64,000 nucleotides of DNA, from contig CM065879.1 in NCBI GenBank assembly GCA_033439255.1, positions 4,470,501-4,534,500 on the forward strand, in the 5' to 3' direction. Each line of letters starts with the position of its first letter. Positions within the stretch are counted from its first letter, which is position 1. The notes below the pieces were generated by a model, which was given only the letters and a program-made list of their open reading frames with translations, did no database searches and was not told where the DNA came from. The position numbers and the translations under genes were made by a program. Shown one piece after another: positions 58,253-64,000 of the stretch. The stretch comes from Hericium rajendrae (lineage: Eukaryota; Basidiomycota; Agaricomycetes; Russulales; Hericiaceae).

Positions 58253-61017
58253 ATGTCGACGACAATGATAGAACCCTACGATGCCCAAATGCTTGATTTC
58301 TCAAGTGACCCTGATGTCCATATGCACACTAGCGTTTCTTCCCCAAAACTCTGGCCACAAACAGAAGCCACCATGGACGACGACATTCCCACTCAGCAAC
58401 ACGAAGACGTCGAGGTCGAAATGGAGCCATATCACAGCGATCCTATCGAATATGAGATGGTAGACGATGATGGGGTGGTGGCTGCTAACACAGAACTGGT
58501 GGACGTCGAGTTCGTCGACGCCCCTCAAGATTCGGACGCCGTGATTGCGCCGCCCACGGATATCCCGTCTTACGAACCCGCTCCCATCCCATTCGAACAC
58601 GGACAAGCTGACGATCATCCTCATATTGTGACAGAGCTTGTCTCAGTGGTCGACAACACCGCTGAACCTCACCCTGAAGCTGAAGCTGGATCGACCGCCT
58701 TTTTCCATAAACCCACGCCAATGCCACACGAGCCTACACCCTACAACCATCGCCCTGTGGACGTGGTCGAGGCACCTCACGCGCTTCAAGAATTGTCAGA
58801 CAGCGCTGTACCTCACACAGAGAATATTATCAACGATGTTGCTGTTGTCTCAGCCACAGACGAGTCTTATCATCCCCCAAGTCAACAGGGTGCTATTCTT
58901 CCAGAGACTTTGAATTCAAATGACACGCAGCTAGACTCTGCTGTGGCCGTCGAGCAACCTGAGGATGACTCGACGTCTTATGATCAGGCGACTTCAGCGC
59001 CTGAAATCCCTGAGAACCACGAGACAATGACTACCGACCTTGCACCCGCAGACGAGCTCTACCTCGAAGAGGACCTTGCGGAGGTTCCTGAAGAGCATGT
59101 TCAACGCGAGGCAGATGTTGAAACACACGTCGCCCACGACGTGTCCGAGGCAACCGAAGGTGCAGAATCAGATCCCCACGAGATCTCTGAAGGCGTTTTT
59201 ATCGAACCTCCTCCTGCCGTCCTCCTCGAGCTTCCTTCGTCTGCAGACCAACCAGAATGCTGCTTGTTTAATGTCCTTGACCAAGCGCAAGGAGAGAGTA
59301 CCGAACCGAGCGGGTGCCCTCCGAAGTTCTGCTCAGCCATCGTCCGACTCTGTACTACGAGCGGTTATCCGACGTTTTCGATGCTCTGCGCCAGGAAGAG
59401 AAGATTCAACGACTTCCGGAGTTCCTGGAAAGCGAAATGGTTCTCGATGCGTATGATCTTCAGTTAGCGGTTTCTGAGGTCAGTATTTTGTCAATGGTTG
59501 CGATCAACGTCTCATTTTCATTTCGTCTCTACAGGATAATATCTATGCTCGCGAAGTGACTCTGCATGACTTGAATCTCTTACATGATGGCTCAGATCTC
59601 ACTGGGCCGCTCCGCTGCAGACTGCGCTTCATCAAGCCGAGGTTCATCGAGCGCTATCATCAATTGAAAGATCAGATAGCTCGCTTGAATGTAGCTGAGG
59701 AGGGCGGCGAGCTTTATGCCGAGGAAACGGTACAGCACGAAGATGGTATGTATTTCGCTCGTACGTGGGATATTTAAAGTACTGATTATCTGCGACAGAA
59801 GCCCATGATGCTTACTATGAGGAAGAACAGCCTGAGACGGTTTATGAAGAAGAAGAAGAAGGTGATATTTCTGTAGCACGGAACGAGGACGTGCAAGCTG
59901 TTCCTGATGAAGGCGAGGCTCAATATGAAGAAGGCGACATACAGTATCCAGAATATGAAGAGGTAATCGACGGAGAAGTACCTCCTGACGAGGAGCATGG
60001 CCATGAAGGCATCGAAGCCGTTCGCGAAAAAGCACCCGACGTTACTCAAGGCGGCGTTGGCGATGAAGTTTCTGAAGCACCAGAGGTCACCGAGGAAGAT
60101 GTCGGTCCCTTGGAGTACGAGGGTGAAGCCGGCGTTGTTCCCGAAGAGGACTACGTTCCTGGTCAACATGAGGAAGAAGCGTACGAGGAAACCCAGGATG
60201 AGTATCTAGGTTCAGGCGAATCTGGCGAGGTCATCGATCAGATCTCGGTTTCGCATGACCAGAACGGCGTCGAACCCACGGATGATGCCGTGGCAGCTGA
60301 AAGAGGTGAGTTTCTTGATGTGGTGTACTCGTCAGTTGACTGATTGTTTCGGTCGTAGGTCTTGGTGAAGATGATGACGCCCTTTATGAAGACGATTCCC
60401 ATACCGTCAGTTCTAATCTGTCTGAGCCTGTTGCAGTACACCCCGAAGGTAAGCATTCTCTTGCCTATTAGAATGAAGTTATACTGACGGGTTGACATAG
60501 ATGATCGCGCCGAAGCAGAGGATGTTACGCGTCCGCTTACTGACGACACAGAGGATAAGTCCTCATTTCCCATCGCTGGGCCTTCCCACCAGCCTGAGCA
60601 CGTATCTGAACAGCATGATGGTCAGTAACCTTCTGGACTGCCTAGTATCCTTAATTTTAATTACGATTTTTAGATGTCGATGAATCCTCGCATGAGGTAA
60701 AACCTGAAAGTGAAACTTGGGGCAATCAAAAGTCTGAGGACGAACTCTGGGACGAAGGGTTCGACGATGACGACGAGGACGATCTTGCTCTGGCTGAACA
60801 GCCTGAGGATGCCTCTACCGAGAGCGCAACGCTGTCCAGTAAAACGTCAAATAAGCGACCTTACGATGAGGTGGACGTGGAAGATGACAAGCTCGAGTCT
60901 GTTGCTCAGAGCGACCGGCTGTCCCAGGCTGCGTCACCAGGTGGGTCTTGTGATGGTTTCGTGGCTAGAAAACCGGTGTTAACCATTTTATTAGAGAAAC
61001 GCAGTCGGACACGATAG
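58253..61017 (+). CDS. Acidic protein of unknown function
   Basis: Unrecognised function; strongly Glu/Asp-rich over most of its length, hence probably disordered, perhaps nuclear. Start at ATG 58253 (MSTTMIEPYDAQMLDFSSD). A central globular part reads EVLLSHRPTLYYERLSDVFDAL, LDAYDLQLAVSEDNIYAREVTLHDLNLLHDGSDL and PLRCRLRFIKPRFIERY, a pattern I associate from memory with an uncharacterised basidiomycete family. After this comes a long acidic tail ending KRSRTR. Exons: 58253-59478, 59535-59745, 59799-60305, 60359-60448, 60501-60620, 60674-60940, 60995-61017, all with GT-AG introns of about 50-57 bp. A single frame change is needed at about 59313-59330, just before the globular part, with no splice pair to explain it; probably one base missing from the consensus. 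Confidence 0.75.
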
Positions 61018-61559
61018 CCCACCCGTCAAACGGGTGATGCGCTTCCTATTCTTGGCCCCAGGCGCCGTCGTCTTGCTCCGCTCCTCATCTAAGTTATCGC
61101 CGTCTCTTATGCCCTCGCCCTTGTTGGCGCTCAGCGCGCCATCCTTCAACCTCCAACTCGCCACCTCATCACGCATATACCTGTATTATCAAAAGGCTAA
61201 GTTCTTTTCCCTAATCTCCCGAGCAATTCACATTTCTGTAGCATTCTCAAAGGCCCCGACTTTATTTCACGCATTCTGTTGTTCTACTAACCTTTTACAG
61301 GCATGCGAACACTTTGAGGCTTTAGGAGGCTGGACTTTGGTTCTTGCATGGCCCATGATCCTCGACACGTATGGCTGCGTGTCATGTTTGCCGTCCGACA
61401 AGGCATTATCTGGCGTGGCACGTATATTCGAATGGCCAAATAAATCTCGTCTTGCTTCATCCGAGTCTGTTTGCGGTCACGAAACTGCACACGTCGTCTC
61501 CACTTTATTGGCTCTGCTTCGTACATTTACGGTCTATATACAACTGAGCAAATGGGCTC
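61018..61559. other. Convergent 3' spacer
   Basis: 3' flanks of the acidic-protein gene and the aldo-keto reductase. A 180-codon open frame here is Ser/Leu-rich without domain and is probably untranslated. Confidence 0.5.
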
Positions 61560-63305
61560 TCAGGGATGCCCGATAATGGGCATTGGCTTGTACGCCTCCT
61601 CAAGATAGATGATCTCACCATCATCGAGCTTGACCTCGAGCGCGCCTGAGGAAATATTGGACATCCGTATCTACTCTTGCGACGTGCAGGTGAAAGTGAG
61701 ACGTACCGATGAGGTCGTTGAGCTTCGCCTCTGTGCTCGCACCAATGACGGGAGCAGTGATGCCTGTCCTTCTGTTGTAAGTATGTCACGCTGGGCCTGA
61801 AAAGTGGCGTTCTCACCGTCTTTGTGGAGATGCCAGGCCAGGCGATTTGGGCCATGCTGACGCCGCGACGTTTAGCTGTCTCCTCGACTCTGCGAGCGGC
61901 GCTATCGGCGATCAAATGGTTGTGTCGCGTGAGGGCATCTTACCGCTTGATGATCTCCTTCCCGCCGCCTTGCAATAGAGGGATGCCGAAGCTACCGTAC
62001 CGGGGTCATTGGGACATGCATATACGCAATACGTCCATAAAAGCCTCACCGGTCTGTAGAGCTGCGGTACGTCTTGTCTTCCAGAGGATGGGTCAACAGC
62101 CCGCGCGCGAGGGGCGACCAGGGCGTACACCCCACGCCGAAATGCTAGCGCGAGTGAACATTGAGCCGGTCGTGACAGCAGGGTGGAGGTGGATACCTTT
62201 AGCGTGGGCAGCATCTCGCGCTCTTCTTCGCGGTAGAGGAGGCTGTACTGGTCTTGCATTGCGATGAAGGGCGTGAGGTTGTGGGTGAGGGCGTAATCTG
62301 TATGCGTGGTCAGCCGGTAGGGGTAAGATGGAGAAAATGGGCTCTCTTTGCATTATATGGACTATCATGGGTCAATCAAACGACGAACCGCAGGGGACGA
62401 CTGGACAGACTTACATTGCCAGGCTCTACACGAACTCATCGCGATGTAGCGTGTGTATCCGGCTTGCACGACATCATGGAGAGCTTCCATCTGTCGGCTG
62501 CTCTAGAAATGCAGGATATCCGGGGTGGAAGCAGACCTCACCGTTTCTTCAATCGAGGTATGCTCATCGAACCGATGGCCTAAGGGGCGCCCTCATCAGG
62601 ACTGTGCCCATGCCCAGCAGCTGGAATCCGGCACTCACAGAACAGGACGTCGACGTACTCGAGGCCAAGTCGCTTCAGACTTGCCTGAACACCGGCGAAG
62701 ATATGTTTACGGCTCAGCCCAAACTGGTTCACATAGCCATTTGCCTCGGCTTTCTCGTGCAGGTTGTAGTACCACTCGCTCTGGGAGCGTGATACCGGGC
62801 GTAGAGCTGTTCGCGCTAATCGATGGCGCGCAGCGCACGAGAAGCTGGACACCGACCTTGGTCATGACGACGATCTCGTCTCTCGGAAGATCGTGTTGCT
62901 TGATAGCTTTTCCAAGCACGACCTCCGACTCGCCGTTGGAGTATGCCTGTGGCGCAATCAGTCTGACAATTCGTCTATCTGAAGAAGCGACTTACGTCCG
63001 CCGTGTCAAAGGTCTGGATTCCAAGGTCGTACCTATGATTGAACGCGATCTGAAGTCAAGCTTCAAGGCTGGGCCGTAGGACGGCGGGAGTGGTCACTAA
63101 CGCGGCCTTGATGAGCTTGATGCTGTCCTCTTCGTTCACGATCCAGGGCTGCCAGCCCGAGCTGCCGTAGGCCCCGCAGCCAAGAACAAGACGAGAGACC
63201 TTCAGGCCTGACTTACCCAATCGAACTGTGGTGCAATAGACTATTAGCATTCAAATCGAGTAAAGAGATTGAGGGCTCACCATAAGGTATCTTTCTTGAA
63301 GCCAT
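61560..63305 (-). CDS. Aldo-keto reductase
   Basis: NAD(P)H-dependent reductase of the AKR superfamily; the substrate cannot be told. Start at ATG 63305 (MASRKIPY), then VRLGKSGLKVSRLVLGCGAYG. The catalytic Asp and Tyr lie in FDTADAYSNGESE (split by an intron), the Lys in IVVMTK, the His in LFCHRFDEHTSIEET. Next come VQAGYTRYIAMSSC, MQDQYSLLYREEEREMLPTL, TPWSPLARGLLTHPL, and, near the end, VEETAKRRGVSMAQIAW and ALEVKLDDGEIIYLEEAYKPMP with a TGA at 61560. About ten short GT-AG introns; I checked the joins in the first half and several later ones. It resembles the fungal group named for versiconal hemiacetal acetate reductase. No neighbouring biosynthetic genes are seen. Confidence 0.85.
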
Positions 63306-64000
63306 CTCTTCCGTAAAGGGTCAAGACCACTGAAATCAGAGACCATTGGCGGATCGATGGGGAGCGCAGCGTCTGTAAACATAAAACAAAACAAAAAATG
63401 ACAAGAAAGTGAGATTCGTCATACATCGTATTATTGAGGCCGTAGGTCATCTGCTGAATTACGAATGCATGGTCTACTAAGAGCTCATGAGAGTATCCTC
63501 GAGGCGGAATCTGGAAACCGAAGTTCAGCGCTCTTGCCCGCCGGGAAATTCGGTCCGCCAGCTCCGCCGCGAGATAAGTTCGAGGTTCGGTCAGGACATA
63601 ACTTTCACCATCGTGTTCAAACTTCAAACGTTTACATTTATGCTCCAGGCTCATACTCATGCAATTCTCAAATCTCAGCCCTTTTCGTTTCTGTTCTGTA
63701 TTTCTGGGATGAGAGGGATTTATGCTGCCTTCTTTTTTTTTCCCCGTTATCAGAACGTCTTACCCGCCAAAACAGATCCGCGTCTATAACTCGAGCGTCT
63801 CCCTTCCATCTTCAAATGTTCGCATCCTGAAGATCGCGCACCGATGATACGACTCGTAATTAAATGTGAACTTGGACTGACGGTGAAGAGATGAGTAACT
63901 TTTCGTATAACGGAAATGCTATCGCCCTCGTGGATGCAGGTGCTGGCAGCATGCATGGTGAGTTCATGGCATACTGCTGTGCATGATGTGCGCTGATCGT
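63306..64000. other. Right edge, nothing assigned
   Basis: A minus-strand frame at 63480-63660 (FQIPPRGYSHELLVDHAF) is of unknown meaning and may be part of a gene entering from the right. Otherwise nothing. Confidence 0.4.

Noticed and set aside
61034-61576. 180-codon open frame between the acidic-protein gene and the reductase
   Set aside because: It lies in the convergent 3' spacer, has low-complexity Ser/Leu composition and no domain.

Overview
The window looks like a chromosome segment of a basidiomycete, most likely a wood-decay agaricomycete. The evidence is genes cut by many 50-60 bp GT-AG introns, a laccase, a phi-like glutathione S-transferase, an epsin with fungal features, and a transposon load (KDZ and Tnp2-type elements carrying TET/JBP dioxygenases) typical of mushroom-forming fungi. 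All gene models here were built by eye from reading frames and splice sites, with no database search.

Left flank (1-5.3 kb): a C2H2 zinc-finger transcription factor, a small YCII-related protein, and the first exons of a small secreted protein whose second exon is cut off. Accessory block (5.24-24.5 kb): this is the most unusual part. It holds large minus-strand genes: gene A (5393-7964, 3' truncated), gene 2 (10241-13719), gene B (15345-20952, a fuller paralogue of A) and gene 4 (22441-24479). Minisatellite arrays lie in the upstream regions of A, B and 2 and inside predicted introns of A, B and 2. Every unit of every array carries the same hairpin core, GCGCACGAGGAC / GTCCTCGTGCGC, while the spacers differ from array to array. 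A and B both contain a GQHR motif reminiscent of the DGQHR/ParB-Srx fold. Together with the palindromic arrays this raises a speculative protein-and-site system.

Transposon block (24.5-42.3 kb): a KDZ-type cassette (an RNase H1-N-terminal-like domain gene, a TET/JBP dioxygenase and a KDZ transposase), a 145-bp tandem triplication, a second TET/JBP gene, and a convergent Tnp2/CACTA-type transposase gene that is split by a 2.7 kb nested insertion with AGCTATA-rich ends.

Right flank (42.3-64 kb): ordinary genes return after about 3 kb of unassigned sequence. They are a small secreted protein, a laccase with 18 predicted exons, an epsin (ENTH-UIM-NPF), a phi-like GST, an acidic protein of unknown function, and an aldo-keto reductase. 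Several otherwise conserved genes need single-base frame changes, which suggests residual consensus errors in the assembly as well as, or instead of, decay.
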